Positions 17,127 to 25,429 of a DNA stretch of 64,000 nucleotides are shown in pieces. The DNA is from Bifidobacterium simiiventris (GTDB taxonomy: Bacteria; Actinomycetota; Actinomycetes; Actinomycetales; Bifidobacteriaceae). A program made the translations under genes and the position numbers. Under the pieces are notes generated by a model. That model did no database searches. It was given only the letters and a program-made list of their open reading frames with translations, and was not told the origin of the DNA. Each line of letters starts with the position of its first letter. Positions within the stretch are counted from its first letter, which is position 1. The stretch is from NCBI RefSeq assembly GCF_019331715.1, contig NZ_JAHBBG010000002.1, forward strand, positions 186,001 through 250,000, written 5' to 3'.

Positions 17127-18497
17127 ATGGGTCGTATGTCATTCCCGTCCCCATCCTCGGGCGTCACGACAGCCGCGACGGCCGCCACCATCGCCGCGGC
17201 CGTCGCATCGTTCCTCGCCGGCATGGACGTGCTCATCGTCAACGTCGCGCTGCCCACCATCGCAGCCGATCTTGGCGGCGACATGGCCGTCCAGCAGTGG
17301 GTCGTGGACGGCTACACGCTGCTGTTCGCCGCGCTGCTCCTGCTCGCCGGAAGCCTCGCCGACCGGTTCGGCGCGAAACGCGTGTTCGCGATCGGCGCGG
17401 CGCTGTTCGGTCTCGCGTCCCTGTTCTGCTCGTTCGCATGGTCGATGGCGGCGCTCGTCGCCGGCCGCTGTGTGCTCGGCGTCGCCTCGGCGCTGATCCT
17501 GCCGGCGTCCATGTCGCTGATCAACGAGGCGAACCCCGACCCGCGACGTCGCGCATGGGCGCTCGCCCTGTGGGGTGCGGGCGGCGCGTCGGCCTCCGCG
17601 GTGGGGCCTTTGCTCGGCGGGCTGCTCACGCCGATCCACTGGAGTCTCGTGTTTGCGATCAACGTGCCGTTCTGCCTGTTCATCCTCGCCCTCGTGCCGC
17701 GCATCGCGCCGTCCCCGCGCCGTCCCATCCGCTTCGATTGGCTCGGCCAGACGCTTTCGCTCGTTGGTCTGGGCACGCTCGTGGCCGGCATCATCGAAGT
17801 CGGCGCTATCGGCTTTGCGGCTCCCGCGACGCTCGTCCTGCTGAGCGTCGGACTGCTTGCGCTCGGCCTGTTCGTCGTCTCACAGGCCAAGGTCGCATCC
17901 CCGATGATGCCGCTCGGCCTGTTTCGCATCCGCGGCATGCAGGTCGCGTTGCAGATCGGCTTCATCATGATCTTCAACTGGTACGGCATGGTCTTCATCT
18001 GCACCATGTTCCTGCAGAACGAACGGCACATGGGCGCGTTCGCGGCCGGACTCGTGTTCGTGCCGTCCGCGTTCGTCACGATCGTCGGCAACCTGATCGG
18101 CGGGCGCATCATCACCGCGCGCGGCGCGCGATTCTCGATCACGCTGGGATTGGCGATCATGATCGCCGGCTTCCTGTTCGAATTCCTGACCCCCGCGCCG
18201 ATCCCCGTGTGGGTCATCGCGGTGGGCCTGAGCGTCGTCGGCTTCGGCGCGGCCATCACCACGCCCGCCGCGGCCGGCGTCGTCCTGCATTCCGTCAACC
18301 CCGCGCAGGCCGGCATCGCGTCCGCCATGTTCAACACGTTCCGTCAAGTCGGCGGCGCGATCGGCGTGGCCGTGTTCGGCGTCATCGCCACGTTCCTGCC
18401 CTCGCTCGACACGGCCCTGCGCTCCGTGTTCCTCGCATCCGCCTTGCTGCTCGTCTACGTGCTCGTCTTCGAGCTGACCCGCTGGCGCGGGCGCTGA
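17127..18497 (+). CDS. MFS drug exporter (DHA2-like)
   Basis: This 456-residue polytopic protein starts at ATG 17127 behind AGGA; an upstream ATG at 17088 lacks a ribosome-binding site. It has the drug:H+ antiporter signatures FLAGMDVLIVNVALPTIAADL (motif D1), GSLADRFGAKRVF (motif A) and the LINEANPDPRRRAWALALWG region (about motif C). It is probably an exporter of drugs or organic anions across the inner membrane. It is divergent from lysR, which probably regulates it. The next gene downstream is convergent. Confidence 0.9.
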   Translation: MGRMSFPSPSSGVTTAATAATIAAAVASFLAGMDVLIVNVALPTIAADLGGDMAVQQWVVDGYTLLFAALLLLAGSLADRFGAKRVFAIGAALFGLASLFCSFAWSMAALVAGRCVLGVASALILPASMSLINEANPDPRRRAWALALWGAGGASASAVGPLLGGLLTPIHWSLVFAINVPFCLFILALVPRIAPSPRRPIRFDWLGQTLSLVGLGTLVAGIIEVGAIGFAAPATLVLLSVGLLALGLFVVSQAKVASPMMPLGLFRIRGMQVALQIGFIMIFNWYGMVFICTMFLQNERHMGAFAAGLVFVPSAFVTIVGNLIGGRIITARGARFSITLGLAIMIAGFLFEFLTPAPIPVWVIAVGLSVVGFGAAITTPAAAGVVLHSVNPAQAGIASAMFNTFRQVGGAIGVAVFGVIATFLPSLDTALRSVFLASALLLVYVLVFELTRWRGR

Positions 18498-18665
18498 CCG
18501 GTTCGGACGCAACCGAGTCCACGTTCCGTCAATCGTGCGCGATCGTGGTTGTCTCCGGATATGAGACAGGCCGCAGCCGAATCGCATGACGAATCATGGA
18601 TCCGGCCACGGCCTGTACCCGCGGCCGACGGTCAGGTCGGACCGTCGAGGGAAGCCCAGACGAGC

Positions 18666-19640
18666 CTACTCGGCGCGGGCGATGGCCTGCTCGTAGTCGC
18701 GGGTGCCCTTGAACACTTCCTGGATCCACGGGTTCACGCCCTGCTTCTTCGCGCGGATCAGAATGTAGCCGAGCGCGAGTACGTTCGCCACGAGCGCGAC
18801 CAACGACACCGCAAGGTTCACGTTCGCGTTGTTCACCGACTGCGTGGAGAACACGGAATAATCCTGGAACATCGGGAACACCTGCGCGAACATGCACCAG
18901 ATCGCCAGCGTGTTCGCGCGGTTCTGAATCCAGCCGCCCTTGTTCCAGAAGAAGTTCGCCACGGTCGGCGCGAGCAGCAGCGCGAGGCCGCAGTACCACG
19001 AGTGCGTGGGCAGGCAGTTGTACGTGTAGCAGAAGTTCCACAGGTCGTAGGCGACGATGAACACCCATGTCATGTCGGGCCAGAGCATGTCGTCCTTCTT
19101 CTTGGACACGTAGATGCCGAACCAGCCGGTCATGCACGCGATGTTAATCAGGCCCGCCACGCCGTTGAACACGTTATGCCAGCCGCCCATGAGCGTCACG
19201 CCTTCGGTGGACACCCATGTGGTTCCCCACGCGCGGAACGCGGATTCGAAATCGGAGACGACCGCGATGAGGATGTTGATCGCGACGATCACGAACGGGA
19301 AGCACTTGAACCAGTCGGATTTGCCGATCGCGCCCCAACGGTACTTGAGCGCCATAAAGCCGATACAGCCGGCGGTGGCCGCGTACAGTTTCGCATAGTG
19401 GAACCAGCTGGTCATGTGCACGTAGGTCGGGTTGTTGAGCGCCCAGTGTGCGCCGGCCGCGGCCGCCACGTAGATCGCGACGAAATAGACGGTCAGGATC
19501 GCGGGGACGACGAGAAACGCGACGATGCCGCCGATCTTGGTGCGTCGGGCGAGTTCGTTCGCGCCGATCAGACAGCAGAACACGAGTATCCAGCCGAGCC
19601 ACTGCCACACGGCGTTGTCGCCGTAGACCTGAAACAGCAT
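18666..19640 (-). CDS. DUF5692-like polytopic membrane protein
   Basis: This 324-residue protein has about eight to nine hydrophobic helices (for example WLGWILVFCCLIGANELA and GGIVAFLVVPAILTVYFVAI). Trp-rich loops include MGGWHNVFNGVAGLINIACM and YDLWNFCYTYNCLPTHSWYCG. It matches what I recall of DUF5692 proteins of bifidobacteria and other gut bacteria; no function is established. The start follows AAAGGA. Two TetR-type palindromes in its upstream region (19723-19784) suggest ligand-controlled expression. No TetR gene lies nearby. Confidence 0.65.
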   Translation of the reverse strand: MLFQVYGDNAVWQWLGWILVFCCLIGANELARRTKIGGIVAFLVVPAILTVYFVAIYVAAAAGAHWALNNPTYVHMTSWFHYAKLYAATAGCIGFMALKYRWGAIGKSDWFKCFPFVIVAINILIAVVSDFESAFRAWGTTWVSTEGVTLMGGWHNVFNGVAGLINIACMTGWFGIYVSKKKDDMLWPDMTWVFIVAYDLWNFCYTYNCLPTHSWYCGLALLLAPTVANFFWNKGGWIQNRANTLAIWCMFAQVFPMFQDYSVFSTQSVNNANVNLAVSLVALVANVLALGYILIRAKKQGVNPWIQEVFKGTRDYEQAIARAE

Positions 19641-19722
19641 GATGGTCCTTTCTTCATTCTTCCTGATATGTGCCGCGCCGGTTCCTGCGTTGGAGGCCGG
19701 CGCGAGCTGACGTTGCGCAATG

Positions 19723-19784
19723 TTGACGTTGCGTCAATGTCCGGTGTCGTATGCAGTCTATCGCGAGTTTTGACAATGCGTCAA
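19723..19784 (-). promoter_or_regulatory. Two TetR-type palindromes upstream of the DUF5692-like gene
   Basis: TTGACGTTGCGTCAA (19723-19737) is a perfect 6-3-6 inverted repeat. TTGACAATGCGTCAA (19770-19784) is the same site with one mismatch, 47 bp away. A degraded third copy lies at about 19707-19720. The distal copy contains TTGTCA on the minus strand, which could be the -35 of the DUF5692-like gene. Confidence 0.6.
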
Positions 19785-20230
19785 TTTTGGCCGGGTGTGT
19801 TGCGATGTCCATGAACCGCGACGGCGGGAATCTTGCGTTGCATCGATGCGGGCTGGTCATTGGGAAGAGACGGCGATGATGGACGATCGGATGGATGATC
19901 GATGGGGGCGTGTGTTCGTTGATCGTGGTCTTGTCGGCTTGCGTTGATAGTGTGCGGAGCCATGTGTTCTTTGTGTTGCATGATGATGGGCGACTGCCCG
20001 CAGACCGGCGGTTTGCCCGGAAGAATCTAACGGGTCAGCGGAGCCAAGCCCGAAGCCGGGTATGGCCGAATCCGCTAGATCTCGTGATCTTCGATCCCAT
20101 CATTCGCATCATATTCGCTGACATCCGTCGTCGTGCGCTGACCATGCCGATCCTGTGTGAAGACACATATTCGCATCGTCGCGCAACTGGCGGCAATGTC
20201 TGAGTTGGAAAGCAAGAACACCTTACTCAT
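19785..20230. other. Gene-free interval
   Basis: These 446 bp lie between the divergent DUF5692-like and MFS genes. Short frames exist but lack ribosome-binding sites and recognisable protein. The stretch 20027-20083 contains an imperfect inverted repeat (ATCTAACGGGTC against GAATCCGCTAGAT) enclosing GCCCGAAGCCGGG, so a structured 5' leader is possible. I see no tRNA or known riboswitch. Confidence 0.4.
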
Positions 20231-21583
20231 ATGTCTCAATCCGTATCCCAAAACTCACAAGCCATATCGACGTTCGAGGCTGAAGCCGACCCGCGCGAAG
20301 ACGGCTGGATGCCGCGCGTCGCGCTGCTGCTCACCGGTCAGGCGTTCTCCCTGCTGGGTTCCAGCATCGTACAGTACGCTCTGTGGTGGTGGATCGCGCT
20401 GGAATGGAAATCCGGCTGGTCCATGCTGTTCGCCACTGTGTTCGGCGTACTGCCGCAGGGTGTCGTCTCGATCTTCGGCGGCTCGATGGCAGACCGGTAC
20501 CGCCGCAAGCCGCTCATCATGCTGCCCGACCTCATCATCGCGGCCGTCACCATCGTCCTGTCGTTCGCGTTCGCGCACGGCTGGGCCGGACTGCCGCTGC
20601 TGTTCGTCGTGCTGCTCATCCGTTCGTCCGGCGGTGGCGTACAGACGCCGGCCGTCCAGTCGTTCATCCCCGACATCACGCCGACCGGCAAACTGCTGCG
20701 CGTCAACTCGGTCTTCGGCATGATCAACTCGGCCAACATGATCGTCGCGCCGGCCGTCGCGGCCGTGCTCATCAACGTCATGCCGCTGTGGTCGATCCTG
20801 CTGATCGACGTGACGACCGCGGTGATCGGCGTCGGATTCGTCGCGATGATCCGCGTGCCACAAAAGTCCGCCGTGACCGACGGCGATACCTCGCAGTCCG
20901 TCGACGACACCGACTCCGATGCGGCAGACCTCCATCCGATCGTCGCCGGCATCCGCCGTACGATGGCCGATCTCAAGGCCGGATTCGCCTACACGATGCG
21001 CCACAACCACCTGAAGGGCGTGGTGCTCGGCGACGGCATGACCTGCCTCATGTCCGTCGCGCCGCTCAACCTCACGTTGCTGCTCATGACCCGCGAATAC
21101 GAGGGCATCGACCTGAACCTCGGCGTCGTGAACCTGACCACCGCATCCGACAAGCTCGCCGCCAACGAGCTGAGCCTAAGCATCGGCATGCTGCTCGGCG
21201 GCGTGTTCATGTCGACGATCGGCGTGAAGATCATCCGCAACAACATGCACGTGATCGCGCTCGGCATCGCCGCGGTCGGCGTCACGGTCGTGGGGCTGGG
21301 GCTTGCGCCCGGGCTGCTCAGCTACCTCATCATCAACGCGCTGTGCGGCGTCGCGTCGGCCGTCTGCGTCGGACCGATGCGCACCGTCATCCAATCCGAG
21401 GCCGACGAGTCGATGGTCGGGCGCGTGTTCGGCCTCGACACCACGCTCGCCACGTTCGGCATGCCGGCGGGCATGCTCGTCTTCGCGCCGCTCGCCGACG
21501 TTATCCCGATCATGTGGGTGTTCGTCGCCGGCGGTCTGCTGACGTTGCCGGTCGCGTGGTATGTGTGGCGGCTGTCGAAATGA
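20231..21583 (+). CDS. MFS transporter (macrolide/siderophore-exporter-like)
   Basis: This 450-residue protein has about 12 membrane segments and an MFS motif A-like GGSMADRYRRKPLIMLPDLI (about 75-95). A central hydrophilic acidic loop (SVDDTDSDAADLHPI) separates the two halves. The layout recalls MefA/EntS-type exporters; the substrate is unknown. No strong ribosome-binding site precedes the ATG at 20231, but the segment MPRVALLLTGQAFSLLGSS is well placed as the first helix. It ends at a long bidirectional hairpin. Confidence 0.85.
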   Translation: MSQSVSQNSQAISTFEAEADPREDGWMPRVALLLTGQAFSLLGSSIVQYALWWWIALEWKSGWSMLFATVFGVLPQGVVSIFGGSMADRYRRKPLIMLPDLIIAAVTIVLSFAFAHGWAGLPLLFVVLLIRSSGGGVQTPAVQSFIPDITPTGKLLRVNSVFGMINSANMIVAPAVAAVLINVMPLWSILLIDVTTAVIGVGFVAMIRVPQKSAVTDGDTSQSVDDTDSDAADLHPIVAGIRRTMADLKAGFAYTMRHNHLKGVVLGDGMTCLMSVAPLNLTLLLMTREYEGIDLNLGVVNLTTASDKLAANELSLSIGMLLGGVFMSTIGVKIIRNNMHVIALGIAAVGVTVVGLGLAPGLLSYLIINALCGVASAVCVGPMRTVIQSEADESMVGRVFGLDTTLATFGMPAGMLVFAPLADVIPIMWVFVAGGLLTLPVAWYVWRLSK

Positions 21584-21615
21584 GCCGCGATTGACGGTGG
21601 CCGATGCCGCCGAAC

Positions 21616-21679
21616 AACGAATATGGCCGGTTTCCGGAGATCTCGCAATGGAGAGTCCCGGAAACCGGCCATATTCGTT
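21616..21679. terminator. Bidirectional terminator with 22-bp perfect stem
   Basis: Positions 21616-21637 are the exact reverse complement of 21658-21679 (core GGCCGGTTTCCGG), with a 20-nt loop. It sits between the convergent MFS and quinone-reductase genes. Confidence 0.75.
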
Positions 21680-21696
21680 ACCGGAAGGATGCCGAC

Positions 21697-22218
21697 TTAC
21701 TTGGCCAGCAGTTCCTTATAGTTCTTCGCCGCCTCGGCCAGCGCCTCATCGGTGATGCCGAACGCGCCGAACGTTACGAACGGCTTGACCCACGTCGCGC
21801 CGATGTAGTTCGAGGTGCCCTGGAACGGGACCAGCACCTGGTCGATCACGAACTTGTTCGCGCCGTCCGGCTGGTAGTTCGCCTCCGGCGAGCCGGTGGA
21901 GACAGCCACCTGGAACTCCTTGCCCTCGAACGCGTGGCCCTCGGAGCCGTACGCCCAGCCGTGCTGCAGCACCTCGTCCTCCCAGGTCTTGAGCAGCGCG
22001 GGGGAGGAGAACCACCACAGCGGGAACTGGAACACGATGCGATCGGCGGCCTCGATGGCGGCCTGCTCGGCGGCCACGTCGATCTTGCCATCCGGGTACA
22101 GCGCGTACTCGTCGCGAACGGTCACGTTGTCAAGCTCGGCGGCCGCATCGATCAGCGCCTTGTTGACGTGGGACTGGGTGTTGAGTCCGGGGTGGAATAC
22201 GAGCACCAAAGTCTTCAT
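21697..22218 (-). CDS. NAD(P)H-dependent flavodoxin-fold quinone reductase (MdaB/KefF-like)
   Basis: This 173-residue protein has the flavodoxin-2 fold. It starts MKTLVLVFHPGLNTQSHVNK (FMN/FAD phosphate loop) and contains the signature IVFQFPLWWFSSPALLKTWEDEVL (about 62-85), plus GSEGHAFEGKEFQVAVSTGSP. Relatives (DT-diaphorase, MdaB, KefF) reduce quinones by two electrons or serve as regulatory partners. The ATG at 22218 follows AGGAGA. The promoter region carries a 14-bp perfect inverted repeat matching the operators of the padR gene at 29264, so it is probably induced by electrophiles or drugs through PadR. Confidence 0.85.
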   Translation of the reverse strand: MKTLVLVFHPGLNTQSHVNKALIDAAAELDNVTVRDEYALYPDGKIDVAAEQAAIEAADRIVFQFPLWWFSSPALLKTWEDEVLQHGWAYGSEGHAFEGKEFQVAVSTGSPEANYQPDGANKFVIDQVLVPFQGTSNYIGATWVKPFVTFGAFGITDEALAEAAKNYKELLAK

Positions 22219-22251
22219 GATGTTCTCCTTGTATGTATGGTTGCATTCGTG

Positions 22252-22290
22252 TCGTTTCGTGATATCCCGGTTCGGAATATCACGAAACGA
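22252..22290 (-). promoter_or_regulatory. PadR-type operator, 14-bp perfect inverted repeat (copy 2)
   Basis: TCGTTTCGTGATAT (22252-22265) is the exact reverse complement of 22277-22290, with an 11-bp spacer. The two ATAT cores are 15 bp apart centre to centre, as at the three other sites. The site lies 34 bp upstream of the quinone-reductase start codon. A further TGTGATATC half-site follows at 22295-22303. Confidence 0.65.
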
Positions 22291-22303
22291 GCTATGTGAT
22301 ATC

Positions 22304-22522
22304 TGTATTACTTTCGCAGATGACACGCCTCTTGGCGAGCCGGCTACGTTCTGGGCGAACACGGCGGCTCGCCGACGACGCTGTGGCGGGAGATCGATGA
22401 TTGCGCGCAGGAGCGCGAGACCTGTGTGGTGATTCCCATGGCGTGCATGGCGTCAGATACCAAGCTCCATAACGGTTTCCATGCCATGACTCTTCTGCGT
22501 CGAAGCGGTTCGACACGCCGAA
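22304..22522. other. Gene-free interval between divergent operons
   Basis: This is the middle of the 432-bp gap between the quinone reductase and the sugar ABC operon. The only structure I see is an 8-bp inverted repeat (GGCGAGCC 22334-22341 with GGCTCGCC 22366-22373). No convincing coding sequence is present. Confidence 0.4.
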
Positions 22523-22561
22523 CGGCAATCGATTGCCGGCAATCGATTGCCGTGATATATT
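22523..22561 (+). promoter_or_regulatory. Promoter with tandem LacI-type operators (sugar ABC operon)
   Basis: The palindrome CGGCAATCGATTGCCG occurs twice, at 22523-22538 and 22537-22552, overlapping by 2 bp. TTGCCG (22533-22538) and TATATT (22556-22561) form a -35/-10 pair with a 17-bp spacer, so both operators cover the promoter. The LacI regulator at 26561 at the operon end is the likely binder. Confidence 0.7.
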
Positions 22562-22650
22562 TTCTGCTATCCGAGGACGGCAAAGCTGAAGGTCATCGAC
22601 AATGAAGTGGTTGAGTCCTCCGGCGGAAGAGAATCAATGTAAGGAGACTT

Positions 22651-24261
22651 ATGGAACGCCGTAGTTTGCGCATCCGTAGGATCATGGCGTCCGCAATGGC
22701 CGCGGTCGTGCTGTGCGTGCCGCTGGCGGGATGCGGCAACAGCAAGCCCACCGTCGATGCGGACGGCAGGCCGATCGTCACCATCCGTGTGCGTCGCAAC
22801 GTCACCGACAATCCGATGAAGGACACCGAATATTCCAAGCAGTTGGAGGAGGCCTGCGGCTGCACCATCGACTGGGAGGAGATCGCCGACAGTTCATGGG
22901 GCCAGCAGAAGGCGCCGAAGATGGTCGCCAACGATTTTCCGGACATCGGCCTGACCCTGTACGATCCCACCGACGTGAGCCGGTATCCGAACCAGTTCGA
23001 GGACATCGGAGCGCATCTCGATGAGCTGCCGAACGTCCAAGCGTTCTTCGAGGCGCATCCGGTGGCCCGCAAGATGGCCGAGAACAGCGACGGACAGATC
23101 AAGCTCCTGCCGTCCGATCGAGGCAAGGGCTACCGCGTCTCCGCCACGCACATGTTCATCAACAAGCAATGGCTCGACAAGCTCGGGCTGAAGATGCCGA
23201 CCACATGGGACGAACTCAATACCGTGCTCGAAGCGTTCAAGACCAAGGACCCCAACGGCAACGGAAAGGCCGATGAGATCCCGATGAACATCCGAAGCCT
23301 CGGCTTCGGCCTCTGGAGTCCGCTGGTGCTGCTCAACTCGTCCGGCGTCGTCACCAACTTCATGGGGTCGAGCGCGTCCTCGCAAGGCTACTACGTGCAG
23401 GACGGCAAGGTGAAAAGCTACTACACGTCCGAGGAACTCAAGGACGTTATCTCCTTCCTGCACGGACTCGTGGCCGAAGGACTGATCCCGAAGGACACGT
23501 TCACCCGCGACGACTCGCAGTACGTCGCGCAGACGGTCAATGACGGCAAGACCGCGCTGACCGGCGTCACGTTCGGATGGTCCGCATACAGCGAATACGG
23601 CAACAGTCTGGCGGACCAGTACGTAAGTGTTCCACCACTCAAGAAGACGGCATCCACGCCCGAATCGGACGTGAAATGGGATTATTCGCAGGATGCTACT
23701 GAATTCGCCTACAGCCTGTCCGTCAGCCCGAAGGCCGCGAACAAGCAGGCCGTCTACAAGATCGTCAACGCGATGTACGGCGAGAAACTGTCGGTCGAAG
23801 GCTACTTCGGTTCCATTCCGACCACGCTGTCCGACGACGGCGATCACACGTACACCATCGACCGTGAGAAGGCGTACGCCGAATACCCCGACACGCGAGC
23901 CATCGCATTGCAGGACCGATTCGCCGGATGGGTGCCGGACGACGCGACCATCGTCAACGACGACAACGCCGATCAGGTGACCGAAGCCAACAAGGCCGTC
24001 GAGGATGCGTTGGACCGCGTCGACCCGACCGGCGACGTAATCCCGATCTACGTACGCCCCAGCAGCGACGACCTCGACACCCTGTCGGACAACAACACGT
24101 CCATCGGCAACTACGCCAACAACCAGCTGGCGAAGTGGGTGCAGCGCGGCGGCATCGACAAGGAATGGAACACGTACCTCAAGAACATCGCCGAACCCAC
24201 GCTCGGTCTCGAGGAGAACATCGCGATCTGGCAGAAGTACTACGACCAGGCCGTCAAATAG
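22651..24261 (+). CDS. Sugar ABC transporter substrate-binding lipoprotein
   Basis: This 536-residue protein has a lipoprotein signal: a basic N-terminus (MERRSLRIRRIM), a hydrophobic core, then lipobox LAGC with Cys28. The mature part resembles large LipO/YtcQ-type family 1 solute-binding proteins (QWLDKLGLKMPTTWDELNTV, FKTKDPNGNGKADEIPM). It captures an oligosaccharide outside the membrane and delivers it to the permeases at 24454 and 25430. The start follows AAGGAG. Transcription is probably LacI-controlled through the tandem operators upstream. The substrate is unknown; relatives handle complex plant or host glycans. Confidence 0.9.
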   Translation: MERRSLRIRRIMASAMAAVVLCVPLAGCGNSKPTVDADGRPIVTIRVRRNVTDNPMKDTEYSKQLEEACGCTIDWEEIADSSWGQQKAPKMVANDFPDIGLTLYDPTDVSRYPNQFEDIGAHLDELPNVQAFFEAHPVARKMAENSDGQIKLLPSDRGKGYRVSATHMFINKQWLDKLGLKMPTTWDELNTVLEAFKTKDPNGNGKADEIPMNIRSLGFGLWSPLVLLNSSGVVTNFMGSSASSQGYYVQDGKVKSYYTSEELKDVISFLHGLVAEGLIPKDTFTRDDSQYVAQTVNDGKTALTGVTFGWSAYSEYGNSLADQYVSVPPLKKTASTPESDVKWDYSQDATEFAYSLSVSPKAANKQAVYKIVNAMYGEKLSVEGYFGSIPTTLSDDGDHTYTIDREKAYAEYPDTRAIALQDRFAGWVPDDATIVNDDNADQVTEANKAVEDALDRVDPTGDVIPIYVRPSSDDLDTLSDNNTSIGNYANNQLAKWVQRGGIDKEWNTYLKNIAEPTLGLEENIAIWQKYYDQAVK

Positions 24262-24302
24262 CCGCGACGGTGGCCAACCGGCCTCCGCCATCAATCAACA
24301 CT

Positions 24303-24331
24303 TGCGCCGGTTTTCCCCTTTTCCCGGCGCA
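24303..24331 (+). other. Intra-operon hairpin after the binding-protein gene
   Basis: TGCGCCGG (24303-24310) pairs with CCGGCGCA (24324-24331) around a pyrimidine-rich loop, in the 192-bp gap before the first permease. Such hairpins often stabilise the upstream message so that the binding protein is made in excess; a partial terminator is the alternative. Confidence 0.45.
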
Positions 24332-24453
24332 GCCATTGCGGGTCCGTCGGCCGTGACCGCCGATCCGGCCGATAGACCCCACCTTCCTCGTATGCGACGG
24401 CTTTGCTGATGGCCGTCACTATCCATGATTTCATCACCATCGAAAGCATCATC

Positions 24454-25410
24454 ATGTCAACCAACACAGTCTCGGCCGCCGGCCTGCCCATGCAGGAACC
24501 GACGCGCAAATCAAATCCTTTCGCCCTCATCGCCGACCACTTCCGCCGGTACTGGGAACTGTGGCTGCTCACTCTGCCCGCCCTCGTGTTCGTGGGGCTG
24601 TTCGCCTACGTGCCGATGTGGGGAATCCAACTCGCCTTCCGCGAGTTCGACCCCGACAAGGGACTGACCGGCGGCGATTTCGTCGGATTCAGATACTTCA
24701 ACAAGTTCTTCCGCTCGCCGCTGTTCGGCGAGATCATGACGAACACGGTCCGCATCAGCCTGTGGACGCTGGTCATGGGCTTCATCTTCCCTATCATCCT
24801 CGCCCTGCTCATCAACCAGATCCACTCGCAGAAGATCAAGGGCTTCGTACAGACCATCACGTACATGCCGCACTTCATCTCGATCGTGGTCATCGTCTCC
24901 ATGCTCAACATCTTCCTCGCGCCGAACACCGGCATCATCGGCCAGTTCTTCGGCGACGAAAGCCTTATGGGCAGCACGGGCGCGATCACCGCCGTCTACT
25001 GGATCTCCGAGGTCTGGCAGCACTGCGGCTGGAACGCGATCATCTACCTCGCCGCGCTGAGCTCCGTGGACACATCCCTGTACGAGGCCGCCAAACTCGA
25101 CGGCGCCGGCCGTCTGCAGCTCATACGCTACGTCGACTTCCCGGCGATCCTGCCGACCTGCGGCGTGCTGCTCATCCTCAACATGGGCTCCGTGCTCAAC
25201 GTCGGCTTCGACAAGATCTTCCTCATGCAGAACACGCTGAACCTGCCGGCCACCGAGGTGATTTCCACCTACGTGTACAAGATCGGCATGATCAACTTCC
25301 AGTTCTCCTACTCCACGGCCATCGGCCTGTTCAACACCGTCGTCAACTTCGTCTTCCTGGTCGCGGCCAACGCGATCTCGAAGCGAGTGTCCAACGCGAG
25401 CATCTTCTAA
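24454..25410 (+). CDS. Sugar ABC transporter permease (LplB-type)
   Basis: This 318-residue protein has about six membrane helices. It has the binding-protein-dependent permease EAA motif YEAAKLDGAGRLQLIRYVDFP (about 210-230) and the LplB-type opening LFAYVPMWGIQLAFREFDPDKG. The start at 24454 skips an upstream in-frame extension that lacks support. It pairs with the permease at 25430 to form the channel. No ATPase gene is in the operon, so a shared MsmK-type ATPase elsewhere is expected. Confidence 0.9.
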   Translation: MSTNTVSAAGLPMQEPTRKSNPFALIADHFRRYWELWLLTLPALVFVGLFAYVPMWGIQLAFREFDPDKGLTGGDFVGFRYFNKFFRSPLFGEIMTNTVRISLWTLVMGFIFPIILALLINQIHSQKIKGFVQTITYMPHFISIVVIVSMLNIFLAPNTGIIGQFFGDESLMGSTGAITAVYWISEVWQHCGWNAIIYLAALSSVDTSLYEAAKLDGAGRLQLIRYVDFPAILPTCGVLLILNMGSVLNVGFDKIFLMQNTLNLPATEVISTYVYKIGMINFQFSYSTAIGLFNTVVNFVFLVAANAISKRVSNASIF

Positions 25411-25429
25411 GACGAGAAGGAGCATCATC

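Noticed and set aside
20020..20090. tRNA or riboswitch
   Set aside because: Inverted-repeat pieces are present, but there is no cloverleaf, CCA-type end or known aptamer core.
19895..20203. 102-codon plus-strand frame in the 19.8-20.2 kb gap
   Set aside because: No ribosome-binding site and no protein-like composition.
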